From NCBI GenBank assembly GCA_023078685.1, contig JALGAS010000001.1, positions 6,200,001 through 6,264,000 of the forward strand: a DNA stretch of 64,000 bases. Direction: 5' to 3'. Source of the DNA: Neopestalotiopsis rosae (lineage: Eukaryota; Ascomycota; Sordariomycetes; Amphisphaeriales; Sporocadaceae). A program made the position numbers and the translations under genes. Below, piece after piece: positions 46,797 to 58,402 of the stretch; position 1 is the first letter of the stretch, and each line of letters begins with the position of its first letter. The notes under the pieces were generated by a model. That model saw only the letters and a list, made by a program, of their open reading frames with translations, had not been told where the DNA came from and did not search any database.

Positions 46797-49448
46797 ATGC
46801 CAGATTCTGACCCCACGAGTCCAGATCCGGCGGAACTGGATATAGCCTTTGATGTTGCGAAAAGAATAAATTGCATCACTGAGTACTATGAGCGGGCATT
46901 CAAAGGACTTTTGGATGACACTGGAAACGGCCTTCCTCCTTACCCCGAGGCCGTTCATGGCCATTCACGGCTCGACACTGTCAGGAAGACGGTTCTCGAA
47001 CATTCAAAGCAGGGCAAAGTTGCTATTTTATCACTGAATTGGTCCCTCGTTGAGTCAGCGGAAGAGAGACTCCGCAAAATAATTGATCAGTTTGACGTCA
47101 AGATCAAGGAAGTCAAAGCAGCGGACCGACGCTGGGATGGGGTAAACGAAGATAATACAATGCGGCCCACTAAGGATAGCAAGCTTTATCAAATTTGCAT
47201 CGACTTTTGGGACACATTAGGGAAAGTTCCTCTCATACCCAGCATCAAGAGAATTGAGCCTCCAACACGCTCATCACTGGAGCCACACCTACCAACGTTT
47301 GAGTATATAAAATTAGAATCGCCAATGGATACCATTAGGGTCGTACGCATTGAATCAATTTCATCCTCACGCGAGTCACCGATATACCTCACGACGAGAC
47401 TGGTTGGTCTGCAAGACAATGTTCCTTTCGCAACGCTCTCTTACACTTGGGGTAACCCTTTCGGCATTTTCTGCTCGGAAAGTGAACGCGATACGACACC
47501 GCGCACAGATATTCCAATCATATGCGACGGAAAGCGGATTGAAATAGCAGAGAACCTGTACAGATTCCTTATCCGGTGGCGGGCATCGCTTGCCGCTTTT
47601 AAAGAAAACTGGGGAGAAAGCCCAATGCCAGATGCGCTGGAAAGAGCCAGACCACCATCAGAGTTTTGGATTGATGCATTATGCATCAATCAGCAGGACA
47701 TAGAGGAAAAGAACCATCAGGTGTCCCTTATGGGTGAAATATACAACAAATGCGCTAAAACTTGGATTTGGCTCGGAGAAGAAGACCAATTCTCTCAAAA
47801 GGCGTTTGAACTTCTGGAGATCTTGGCTAACATCAGTCAAGACGACGCTGGAAAGGTTGAACGCGTTGAAAAAGCGGAAAAGATGGCGCTGCTGATAGAA
47901 TTGGGCTTGCCAGGCTTGGATTCATGGAGGTGATTTGCATTATTTGCCCTTTTTGAACGACAATGGTTCCGACGGTCGTGGGTAATGCAGGAAGCAGCGC
48001 TGTCGCGAGATATTTATGTGGTATGTGGCTCATTATGCGTGCCTTGGGGTGGCTTGGTAATGGCACACCAGAAAATGAAACAACTCAGACTATTGGACGC
48101 GATTGGCTCTGTCGGTATGCAAGAGCTGCGGCCAGAACGATTTCAGTTCAGGACGCTAGAATACTCGTTTGAAAAACGCGTCGTACTAAAGAAGTCCAAG
48201 AAGGCGTCATCAGATTTGAGGTTTCATCCTTGTCATGAAGGCATAGAGGCAGACATGGCAAGCGTGGTTGTTAAGATTGCCCGCATCAAGATCACGGATC
48301 CGGACCTCCCATCAGATGACGGGATCTCTTTAGACAACAAAATAGATGCAACCTTCCATTTTCTGGATCTTTGGGAGCTAAGCCGTAAGACTCTCTGCAG
48401 CAATCCAAGAGACAAAGTATACGCGGTGGCATCCTTGGCCAACAGAGACATATACAAGACTCCAGACACTATTCCCGACCGCAGACCGCTGGTGCCGGAC
48501 TACAAGAAGTCAGTATGCGAGGTCTACTGCGATTCCGCGTGGTTTATACTCCTCACTCAAGCGAGCCTGGACATGTTCTCATTGATCGGCCATACTCCGC
48601 AACAGAATGAACACGGTCTGCCATCGTGGGTACCGGATCTTTCCCAATCACCTCATTATCGAGCTCCCGGTACTATCCAATCAGTCCGGCCGGGCCCTGG
48701 ATGGTCAGCTGATGCAGGCACGCGTTGGCAAATACCACCGGCGGCCATGCGTTACAGACGACATTTGCGTGTCCAAGTGAGTTTCGTCGGGAAGATACAG
48801 GACAGAGCTCAGGGAGAATATCACTATGAAGACACACACTATAAAAACAAAAAGCCCTTCAATATTGACTATAAGCAGCTTCTGGACTTCTCCAAACTAC
48901 TTCCACCTACCTACTTTGGCGATCCAAACGGTCAGACCCAATTTGAAGTCCTTTGGCGAACAGTGATAGCCGACTATGCAGGTGGAATCTCGCCAGCTTC
49001 TCCGATGTACGCTGGGGAATTTGGAAAAGACTACTCTCGAGCGCTCCGAAGTGCACATGATGACTACATTGTGGGAAATGTTGACAACAATGATTTCTTT
49101 CTGACCTTCTCGGCCATGAATGATTTGATAGGAGATGATTTATCGGCTATGATGGAAAAAATGGATGTCGAGACAGACGAGACTGGAGAATTCTATCATC
49201 GCACATTCCAAACCATGGGCAACCGCAGGCTGTTCATCGCTGAGACGGGCCATGTTGGCTGTGGAGATCCCAGACTGTCTGTCGGCGACCTGATAGTTGT
49301 CATGGCCGGATACCCTATTCCCTTCATTTTGAGAGAGGGATCTGGTGGAAAGTATCAAGCCATTGGAGAGGCTTACGTTCATGGAATCATGTTTGGAGAG
49401 CATGCTATGAAGCCTGACGTCAAGTGGGAGTCAATTATTCTGGAATGA
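46797..49448 (+). pseudogene. HET-domain gene interrupted by an in-frame TGA
   Basis: Heterokaryon-incompatibility family proteins trigger cell death when unlike strains fuse. The frame runs from ATG 46797 to TGA 49446-49448 (884 codons) but has a TGA at codon 379 (47931-47933). Before it are HET blocks FATLSYTWGN and FWIDALCINQQDIEEKNHQV, then GEIYNKCAKTWIWLGEED. After it, in the same frame, come ALFALFERQWFRRSWVMQEA, the third HET block, and C-terminal parts GLPSWVPDLS and NRRLFIAETGHVG. No AG acceptor exists between the TGA and 47989, so no intron can skip the stop and keep the WFRRSWVMQ block. Everything else is intact. A recent null allele, read-through or sequence error are the options. 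Confidence 0.8.
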
Positions 49449-49643
49449 GACGTGAAATCGATGTAGTGGTATTGAGATCTGGGGATGGCCCCATGCCTAG
49501 ATGGTCTTTTGTGTTCTCCTACTATTTCCCATCAAGTGGTATAGTTGCATCCTCTATTCTGAGAGGCTTGAATATAAGTTTCAACTTTGTTCCCCATTTG
49601 ACCCGACTCATTTACGGTGTTCTGGAAACTCCATAATGGTCGA

Positions 49644-51307
49644 CTACGTCACAAAGCGCCAGCTATTGAACTCGCCTGTCTCTTGTTGAGTTGCCTCAAG
49701 TTGCTTGTTCTTGCGGGAGATCCACCATCTCAAAGCGACGCAGCTGAGAACAGAGACTCCACATCCAGCAATAATGATACCTCCGCCAGTCTCGTACCGG
49801 GGCTCCTGGTTGGTCAGAAAGAAGTAAGGCGAGAACCAGTGCGTGACACTGCTCGATGCATTCGTAATAGCGAGCAGCGCGGCCCTCTTGGTGCGGGGCC
49901 GTTGCACCACTGCTGTCTCCCAGGAAATGTGAAGGTTGAGGGCGATGAAGGGACCCGTGCACAACAGGAACAGACTGAAGTATCTGGCAGCCTGGTTGAG
50001 CGTGGCAATCAAAATGATTGTACCACCCAAAGACAGCAACATCACGATTGCGATGTGCCAGCCGTGGTCCTTGAACCTGCTGCTGCTCCAGGACACGGCG
50101 AGACAAGCAATGTATGCAAAAACATAAGGCGGGGCTTGCAGGAGATAGGTGCCAGTCTCATCAAAGCCAAATGTGTCCATGATCTATTATAGTGTCAGCG
50201 TCCGTCCCACCCAGCGGTGTTGAGCGTGACAGAACTTACCGAAGGGAAAAAGTCCTTGAAGGATTGCCCGATGATGACGAAGAAATGCAAGGAAGTGAAC
50301 AACCAGGTGAAGGGGTCTTTACACGCCATGACAGTCCCTTCCCATGCGCCACCCTCGTCATCTTCGGTGATACCGCCAGCATTGACCAATTGACGGTACT
50401 GGGCCATTTGAGATTCCTCTGGAGTGAACATATAGGTACCAGTGTTATGAGGCCAGTTGGGAATGAACCAGAATGACACAGCGCCTATCAAGACACTAGC
50501 TATCCCTTCAATCAGAATGAACCACTATGCCAAATTAGCTTCATGAAGTCTTGATCCAATGTTTGTTCTAGGCGCACTTACCTGCCAAGCCGATAACCCT
50601 GCAGTATTCTTCATCTGGGTCAGGATACCAGCAGCCAACAGTCCGGAGATAACATTGGATATGATGTTGCCCGCATGCCATATGCTCATGCGCAAGGGCG
50701 ACTCCTCCTTGGTGTACCATGAGGACGTCACGAGAGACACTGCCGGAACGAGTGGCCCTTCCATAACTCCGATGAAGAAGCGACATAGGATAAAGCCCGT
50801 GCTATTCTTGCATGCAATCATGCAGATCGTCACCGCAGACATGGCAACCATGAAGATCGGCAGCAGGACACGTGGCTTGCCCTTTGCGAGGATGATGTTG
50901 GCAGGCAGCTGGGAGATGATGTATCCGACATAGAACATGCTGATCCCCAAGGACCACTGTGTGTCGCTCATCCCGAGGTCATCTTGCATACCGGCAAGTC
51001 GTGCATTGGAGACATTGATTCGATCCAAATAGCTACAGGCCAAGTTAGGAGGGACATAAACGTAGGACTAGAAAAAGTTCATCACAACGTACTTCATCAG
51101 GAGCATCATCGTGATGCATGGTAGAAAGCGCCAATCCAGCTTCCGCACCAAGCTCTTGCTGATGGCTTTTCGCTGCTCCTCGGTCAAATCTCTGAGAAGA
51201 TCATATCTCTGGAGCATCTGATCCTGCTCTTCGACATGTTCAATCTTTTCATCGAATGAAGTCTTGGTCTCCGGACTGCGACCGGTCGCTTCATGTGTTG
51301 TGGACAT
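49644..51307 (-). CDS. MFS transporter, anion:cation symporter (TNA1/DAL5 type)
   Basis: A 496-residue plasma-membrane permease in four exons (introns 51033-51092, 50525-50581, 50184-50239; frame exact). The N-terminus ends in RKLDWRFLPCITMMLLMNYLDRINVSNARLAG, the ACS family signature. CRFFIGVMEGPLVPAVSLVTS marks the first half, and a loop rich in Glu/Asp (ITEDDEGGAWEG) links the two halves. About twelve membrane segments can be traced. Family members import carboxylates such as nicotinate or other small organic acids. It is followed on the same strand by CoA-transferase and dehydrogenase genes, so uptake of the substrate of that set is the likely role (inference). Confidence 0.93.
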
Positions 51308-52150
51308 GATGTGCTCCTGCTTGTCGCTCTGGCTCGCATAGGCTATGGGACCCTGAGAATCTCGTATGCATCCTCATCCTCGAAATGACGACTTGCCGCC
51401 CCTTTTTATCTTGGATTCTTGTGCATACCGACATCTTTTGGCTCAACGCGACGTGCTTGTGAGACCGGCGCAAGTCCGACAAATCGATAACACCATGATG
51501 GAAGCGCATCCAGTTTGTTGGTATCCCCAGTTGCCAGGCTGTTGGAAAGGCGGGGAAGACTTGGCAACCTGGGGTACAGTGGACCACGAGCGATTGCATG
51601 GGGTTTTGTTTCCTGGGGAAAACCCAAACTCAAGGACGCCAGCCTGCTAGCCCCGGGCTTGGCCCAGAGAGCAAACACGGAAGTTGTCAGTTTTGACCTA
51701 CAAGGTGCGAGAAGTAGGTCCCAATCTGCCGGAACACGCCCGAAAGAGAGAAGAAAAAGGTCATATCAGCTCTATGTCTGTAACCACTCATTGCATGCAG
51801 CGGAATGGCGATAGGGGGAAAGGAGCAGCCACTGGTGTTGAATCATTGCAACATCGTACTATGCAGTATGCGCCAAGACTTTCGAGCCACACAGACGGGA
51901 AAATCCCGTGAATTCACACATGAACTGTACCATCTAAGAATCAGCAATATTCTGGGAGAAATTTTGTCAATATTGAGCACACTGTCATCAACTCGGCCGA
52001 GGGCGTGATGGCTAACTGGGCCGATTGCGCATCAGGCCATGTGATCTGATCTGGTCTCTAGGCTATCCCATTGGTGAGTATCACAAGCGATGAGTCTTGC
52101 CTTCTCAAACTACTTTCAGCTGAATGCGATCCGCTTCAGTCTGTATCATT
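51308..52150. other. Spacer, transporter promoter and CoA-transferase 3' flank
   Basis: 843 bases. The part next to 51307 is the transporter promoter. No gene or repeat is supported. Confidence 0.5.
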
Positions 52151-54133
52151 TTAAATGATTGTTTCGCTGAATAAGTCTTTTGGCCACTTTGGCTGATCCA
52201 CTCCATTGCCTCTTGTACCAATGTCGAAGCGTGGCTCTACCTCTCCGTTCGGGAACCGCAATATTGGCGCCACGATGACCATATCCTTGCCGATATGCCT
52301 GGGGTGGTACTTGGTGAAGAAATCGGGTCTCATGATACTAGCGCCGCTCGACTTGATGAGCGTTCCCACGACTCTGGGGAGCGTATAGAGCATCGAGTGG
52401 TAGTGGCGATAGACGGGGGATCCGTTACGCTGCCAAACATCTTTCCACACGTGCTCTGGGTATGTGCCCACGCTCTCCACGAGCCACTGGGAGTAATAGT
52501 TTAGGGCGATCTACCAATTATTAGCAAGCCGTAATATCAGAAACAGGACCCTTTGTGACAGGCAAGAAATCTCGTTCTGGTGGGGGAAAAAAAAAAAAAA
52601 AGTAGTACACACCTTAACAGTATACGATCCGCCCACTTCCGCCCTGCGCAATAGAGCTGTCATGATGCCAATCGAACCGGCAACACCGGTGCTAATACTG
52701 TGAGTATACGATACGATTGTTACGGATGAGGATTGAACACATACCAATAGTCCGAGTTGGGGAAAACAGGAGTCACTGGTTCATCGTTACCCATGGCTCT
52801 GCCATACTCGTACGAGACACCACAGTTTGCATCGCTGATCTGCTGCCAACCAGACCGATGCGCCCAAGGACCTTGCCAGCCGTAGCAATCTTCAGCACAG
52901 TAAATAATGCCCCGTTCTCGTCCTCGGCACAATTCGATTATGTCCTTTTCGGAGAATCCGTACTTGTCGAGGACACCGGGTCGGTAGCCTTGCAAGAAAA
53001 CATCAGCCTCCAAGATGAGAGCGCGCAGCTTTTCACGGTCCTCTTCCTCGCGCAGATCGAGACATGCGTTCCACTTTCCATGGTTCAAGTCGGGGTGCAG
53101 AATGGAAAGATCAGTCAAGTGCGGCGCCGTGATGCGCATGACACTGGCGCCCAGCTCAGCCAACGACCTGGAAACGGCGGGTCCAGCAATGACGCGGGTG
53201 AGATCGACGACCTTGAGGCCCGCAAGCGGCCGCGCGGCCGAGGTGTGTGGAGCATCCGGCCACCAGCACGGCTTCTGACTTCCGTGGGCATGGGCCTCAA
53301 GCGCAAACAGGCTGGTCTGCGCATTCGCTTTTCCGTGCTCGCTGTTGCGGAACTCGTCTGTGGTCCAACAAATGGTACCTGCTTGCTTTGAGGAGTCGGC
53401 GATGACTTGCATCTCCTCTGCCGTGTGTTGTGCCACTTTCTCTTGGAATGGAACGATGGCTTCCTCATATGTGGAGGACTCCTGATCTTCAGGCATGTCC
53501 AACGCTTTCAAAATGGGACCCGGGTTCATCGAGCCTAACGAGTTTTCGGGTGAACAGATGGCCTGCAATGTAAGGAAAGTCAAACTCACTATGCACATGG
53601 AAGAATCGATCATCCTTGGTTCGAAATATGTTAGTGGCGACCGCCCGGTACAAGGAGCTTGTGGTCTTGTGTATATCGCGATTGGGGAAGTGCTTGAACA
53701 GAGCTTCCTGAGTTGATGGAGAGCCTAGGGAGCTGGCAGTGATGTTAGTTCCGGCAGGATCCAATGTCCACAGAAAGCTGGACATGATGAATAGTTGAGC
53801 ATGATCACTGTTTATTATAGTCAGTTAGCCGTACTATTATACTTGTGTTGTGAATACCTACGTGTTGATCTTGATTTCCACGGGTCCAACGCCGTACTTC
53901 TTCTTTAGCAGGACATTCAAGATGGTGGCTTCGTAAGCCTTTAGTGCCGCTATACTCTCGGCGAATCGCCAATTGATGGGCAAGGTAGGCGCATCACTGC
54001 CCTCGAAGGCCACAGTACTGGCTGCTTCGTGAGCCCCGGCCGGGAGGTTCTTCTCCAACAACCGGTTTGCGAGGATCTCCTTCCGGAATAGCCGGTCTGT
54101 CTGCTCAGGGATAGAGTAGTGTTCTGTAGCCAT
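52151..54133 (-). CDS. Class III (CaiB/BaiF-type) CoA-transferase
   Basis: A 574-residue enzyme in five exons (introns 53808-53861, 53535-53589, 52698-52744, 52511-52612). Family members move CoA between carboxylic acids, or racemise 2-methylacyl-CoA. A fungal-specific N-terminal region is followed by FFHVHSSMNPGPILKALDMP and the core LAGLKVVDLTRVIAGPAVSRSLAELGASVMRI, the CaiB signature. Further on are DLREEEDREKLRALILEADVFLQGYRPG and GIIYCAEDCYGWQGPWAHRSGWQQISD. The C-terminal part includes GVAGSIGIMTALLRRAEVGGSY and NYYSQWL. Acid activation before beta-oxidation is the likely role in this cluster (inference). Confidence 0.9.
52587..52601 (+). repeat. A15 homopolymer within CoA-transferase intron
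   Basis: Fifteen A on the + strand lie inside the last intron, close to its donor. On the coding strand it is a T run. It can vary in length without changing the protein. Confidence 0.9.
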
Positions 54134-54883
54134 TTTTGTTTTATAGAGCACACTTCGTAGGGGAGTCAAATATCGGAGATTATATCATATGAGATGAATT
54201 CAAATCATTGTTCATTATAAATACTAAATAAAGAGAGAATCCGCTGCGAGGGCGAAGTGACGGCGGGATTCGGTATCTGATCCTCTCCACTGCCGAACTT
54301 TTGGGGACTGATTCATGGCCACAAGTGCTGTGGAGCAATTCACTGGGGCACTAAATGGCCGGGATCAGACGATACCGTTGCACTGGTGCTTGATCATAGT
54401 ATAAATCCCCATTGTAAAGTAGAATGCCAGTTACCACAATTGGGTAGCATGGCTAGAGCTGCCGAGGCAACTGTAGCTATGACCCCAGAAACCGTCGAGA
54501 TATGAACCCCGCGCAGCATAACTGCCACCAGGAACAGCCAGGATCCGAAAATGTATTTATACTCGGGCTATTCCTTTATTGACGCTTGGTTCCTGATATT
54601 GACTGCATTGAACTGAATTGATTGAAAGATTCCATCAGTTATTGGAATTCGATGCCGTGCGGTTCAATTGGTATAACTCAATTGCGTCCAAAGTCACATT
54701 CGTGTAGTCGCTGGATCCATTCTCAGTGTAATCGTGAAGGTAGTTTGGTGTAGCACAGCATAACCTTGGCATTGATATCCCATCCATTGACTTCCATTGG
54801 TCTGCCATTGAATGGTCTGATAATTCACAAGTAGATAATTGTCACTCGTCCTTTTTCTGTGCCTGGCTGAAAACCTATGCCTC
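54134..54883. other. Spacer, CoA-transferase promoter and dehydrogenase 3' flank
   Basis: 750 bases; AT-rich around 54180-54240. Nothing coding is recognised. Confidence 0.5.
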
Positions 54884-55796
54884 CTAGAATGCTGCATTCA
54901 CGCTGGCACTCTTGGGAAGATCAATCCCTATTGCAGCGGTAGCGCCCGCATCCACTGGCAGGATAGCGCCAGTGATCCATCTGGCATGGTCAGAGACCAA
55001 GAACACCACTGCACAGGCGGCATCCCAGCCATTTCCTTCGGTGCCTAGTAATGACCGACCTTTTCGAGCCGCCCGAGTCTCTTCACTCATTCCATTGGCA
55101 TACATCATTGGCGTATATAACATCTAAAATGATCATTAGCTTCTGGAGTCGTAAATAATCGGTGGATGGAAGACGTACACCAGGACACACGCAGTTGACC
55201 CGAATCCCGTCTTTAGCATGGTGAGCAGCCATGGCCCGCGTCATGTTCACCACAGCGCCCTTAGTGGTCGGGTATAGCAAGTGCGGCGTTCCTCCCTTCA
55301 GTCCAGCGACGCTGCCCATGTTGACAATGGACCCCTTGGCCGGACCTTCATTCTTGCGCATGGCTGGGACAGCATATTTTGTTATCTGCACCATGCTCGA
55401 GATGTTGACCTCGAGACCCTTGGCCCATTGCTCCATGTCAACCTCGACAGCTGTGCCAGGTGCACCAGAGATGCCGACATTATTGACCAAGATGTCCAGC
55501 CGACCAAACTTTTCGAGGGCCAATTGCACCGCGGCCTCGCAGTCTGCAGCTAATGTGATGTCGCCCTGTGCAGCAATGGCCGTGCCGCGGTTGGGTTCCG
55601 AGTTGGCGAGCTTCACTGTGGCCTCTGCCCATTCCAGATTCCGGTCCAGGCAAATGACATTGCAACCATCATCAGCCAGCAAGACAGAAATCGCCCGACC
55701 GTTTCCAATCCCTTCACCAGCACATCCTGCGCCCGTTACAATGGCGACTTTACCACGTAGTGACCGTGACGGTGGTGTATTTGGAATGTCCGCCAT
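54884..55796 (-). CDS. Short-chain dehydrogenase/reductase (classical SDR)
   Basis: A 285-residue oxidoreductase in two exons (intron 55124-55178). The cofactor motif is VAIVTGAGCAGEGIGNG, longer than the usual TGxxxGIG but the right shape. CLDRN after strand 2 has an Asp that favours NAD(H). NNVGISG and the tetrad Asn131, Ser162, Tyr175 (YPTTK) and Lys179 are in place. The C-terminus has PGMLYTPM and VFLVSDHARWITGAILPVDAGATA, as in classical SDRs. The ATG at 55796 was chosen; the frame extends 13 codons upstream to another ATG at 55835. It diverges from the hydrolase gene, and both fit the cluster. Confidence 0.93.
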
Positions 55797-56212
55797 TATT
55801 ATACTCCGTAGCGCTCCAGTAACGCAATTCCCCACAGTTGACTTATAGGGCGGTGGGTGCTGTTTTCATCCTTTGATCGGCCAACCCAGATCCAATGATG
55901 AGGACTCTTAATGGTTCAAAGTGAAATATCGACTGAATTCATGTAATTGATATATTCTTAAATGGACAAGAAGTACGGCAAAGACTTTCAATATAAACGA
56001 ATTCATTGCAACAGCTATTCAAAGTGCATGGTAATTCCATCTTGAGCTTACCGCGGACATGTGGCATGCCATCTGCGGGGTCGAGTGCGGACTTATGGCT
56101 ATCCAGAACCGGTATACCGAGGCGACTGCTGACGATTCCTAATCACACGAATACCATCATTCTCTTGGCTTCAGCTGTCCATTGTCGATCGCATTATAAT
56201 ATAATCCCTAAA
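55797..56212. promoter_or_regulatory. Divergent promoter, dehydrogenase and hydrolase
   Basis: 416 bases between outward-facing starts, so the dehydrogenase and the hydrolase probably share control. No operator motif is recognised. Confidence 0.5.
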
Positions 56213-57448
56213 ATGGCTGATTATACTCAATACGGAGGCCCGAGTAAGGAATGGCTCGCCATTGCGGACAGCCTACCCCAGGTCCCGGCCGACGTGAGCC
56301 GAGATCAGCGCCGGCAGCTCCTCAATGAGCAGCGCGAAAAGGCCGCTGCTGAAGGCATGAAGATACTCGGACCACAGGTCAAGATCCAGGACTATTCCAT
56401 CCCGACGCGCGACGGCTCCAGTATCGAAGCCCGAATCTATCGTCCTGTGAGCGTGGATGGCAGCAAGGCCCTGCCCGTCTACTATCACCTCCACGGTGGC
56501 GGATGGTTCTTTGGCACATTGGCGTCCGAGGATGCGCTCTGCTCGCGCATTGCCATCAAGGCACAAGTTGTGGTATGTAGACACTATCAGTGCAAAATGG
56601 GGCGCTCGCTTTTGAGTGAGCTCCATCGATGGCGGGTCATGCTCTGAAATATACTCTGTGGATACGCTACTGAAAGTTTAATCAGGTCTACAATGTCAAC
56701 TACCGCCATACGCCCGAGTATGTGTACCCAACCGCGTGGGAGGATGTTGAGGACGCATTCGAGTGGCTGCATGATCACATCGAAGACGTTGGCGGTGACG
56801 CCAAACAGGTCGTCATGGGCGGCATCTCGGCTGGTGGACAGCTAACGGCCTCTTTTATTCTGGGCAAGCACCTGGGCAAGGTTTCCTCTGCTGCACGCCC
56901 GTCGCCCGTCGGTCAGGTCTTGATGATTCCAAATCTGGTCAATATGGAATGCTACGGACCCCTAAAAGCCAAGCTCAAGGACCCTTCGCTCTCGTCCTTT
57001 GTCCAAAACAAGGACGCCGCTATCATGCCCTTGCCAGTGTGCCGTTTCTTCACGAATCAACTGAAAATCAGTAACCCCAGCCCCACTGATCTGAGGATCA
57101 ATCCGATATACGCATCCGAGGAACAGGTTAAGGGACTGCCTCCGACCGTCTTTGGCATCGCCGGCTGGGATATTCTCAGAGACGAGGGGCTGTTCTGGGC
57201 CGAGACGCTTGCCACTCTTGGGTAAGTTGGCAATTTCTCAGGCAATTGAGTGTCGCATTGCTAACACAATCTTTTTCAATAGTGTTGCTACCGATGTGCA
57301 CCTATTCCCAGGTCTCCCTCACGGTTTCCGACGAGCAGGAGATAAGCTTCCTGCGTCGGAGCGTTGGGACCAGGTCATGGAGCAAGGAATTAGATGGGCT
57401 CTAGCTAGCCCCGTTGCTACTGGCAAATTCGACATCAAGGTCGAATGA
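56213..57448 (+). CDS. Alpha/beta hydrolase, HSL family (esterase/lactonase candidate)
   Basis: A 353-residue cytosolic hydrolase in three exons (introns 56573-56685 and 57222-57282). The HSL oxyanion motif is YHLHGGGWFFG (HGGGW at 94-98). The nucleophile elbow is GGISAGGQ (Ser168). GIAGWDILRDEG holds the catalytic Asp and LPHGFRR the catalytic His. The helical cap at the N-terminus is present. There is no signal peptide. Such enzymes split short esters. With a Baeyer-Villiger monooxygenase 10 kb away and a dehydrogenase next door, it could open the ester or lactone that the monooxygenase makes (inference). Confidence 0.92.
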
Positions 57449-58036
57449 GACTACCCAATGCTTTCCTTCTGGTACAACAGAACGACATAAACACTAGAAC
57501 AGCGCACCCAAATAGATCAGGTCGTCCCTCACTTATTGTGCAATAGACTTACTGAAGCTACGATAGAAAGATTGCACAGAGTCTGAACAATGATCCAGAT
57601 CAATTGCCCCACAACCAGGCTGACCCCTGAGCTTATAGCGTCGGTATAGCCAGATCATTTTGTCCCCCACGCCATTCAAATCTATGGCGGTGGCAATCGA
57701 CCGATGTAATTCGTGCTTTCTCTCACGCGTGCACTAGTCCGACTGAATCATACTCAGGAGAGAAATAAACTAACCTAAACGAGTGTGTATTAAGCAAGAT
57801 TGAATATGTATGAACGTTTCTGCTACGTTTACCATGTGTTTTTCTTTTTCCTCAGTTCATCAAATTTCCAGGCTTTTTCGTTGACCCTAATTTTTGAGGC
57901 TCCAAAGAATGTAAATTTGAAAATTTGGAAAGATAAAATTGGAAGAATAAGCTTTTCAAACCCCAATATTCAATGAGGGAAGGCCGGTAGCTTTGTGACA
58001 CCGAATCATGTTATGATCGCGCAAGGACTTTCCAAA
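57449..58036. other. Spacer after hydrolase
   Basis: 588 bases between convergent genes. AT-rich near 57880-57960. Nothing recognised. Confidence 0.5.
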
Positions 58037-58402
58037 TCAATTGCCATCAAGCTGGAAAGTATGTGTCTGGGGAAGGTCTGCTGTTTTGTTCTTCCATTCT
58101 TGGGTGCCCACCCAAATATCTACCTCCCCACGCTGGTCGCCTCGAGAACTTCTGTCGGTTCCATGTGAAGTCTCAATTTGAACGTCGTCGTTGTCCTTGT
58201 TCTGGATCGTGAAAGGGATGTGGACTTCTTGGAAAGTTCCTCCCCCAGACCATCTCAACTTGGTGTCGGTAACGTCTAAGCTTTGCACAGCTTCGGAAGG
58301 ATTGACGTCGTCGTTTCTTACAAAGAATTTGGCGTTAGGTGAATTGATTTTCATTTCAGCCCAGTCTGAGTAAATTGCCATCTGAGCTTTGGTGGGAGCC
58401 AT
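58037..58402 (-). CDS. Small cytosolic protein of unknown family
   Basis: A single-exon, 121-residue frame with a good start (ATG 58402) and no signal peptide, Cys or membrane segment. The chain alternates short polar strands (KFFVRNDD, LRWSGGGTFQEVHIPFTIQNKDN, GEVDIWVGTQEW), suggesting an all-beta fold. An upstream region of moderate length precedes it. I recognise no domain. Its regular hydrophobic pattern supports coding. A start at the inner ATG 58381 is possible. Confidence 0.6.
   Translation of the reverse strand: MAPTKAQMAIYSDWAEMKINSPNAKFFVRNDDVNPSEAVQSLDVTDTKLRWSGGGTFQEVHIPFTIQNKDNDDVQIETSHGTDRSSRGDQRGEVDIWVGTQEWKNKTADLPQTHTFQLDGN

Noticed and set aside
47930..47990. 61-base intron (GT at 47930, CAG ending 47990) that would remove the HET stop codon
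   Set aside because: It would delete the conserved WFRRSWVMQ block and shift the frame; the next acceptors also shift the frame.
47985..49448. Independent gene starting at ATG 47985
   Set aside because: It starts in the middle of the third HET block and is in the same frame as the upstream HET exon, so it is the second half of one interrupted gene.
53489..53589. Apparent frameshift in the CoA-transferase near 53580
   Set aside because: A 55-base GTGAG...TTAG intron (53535-53589) joins FFHVH to SSMNPGP in frame, so no mutation is needed. Shorter acceptors would give introns under 35 bases.
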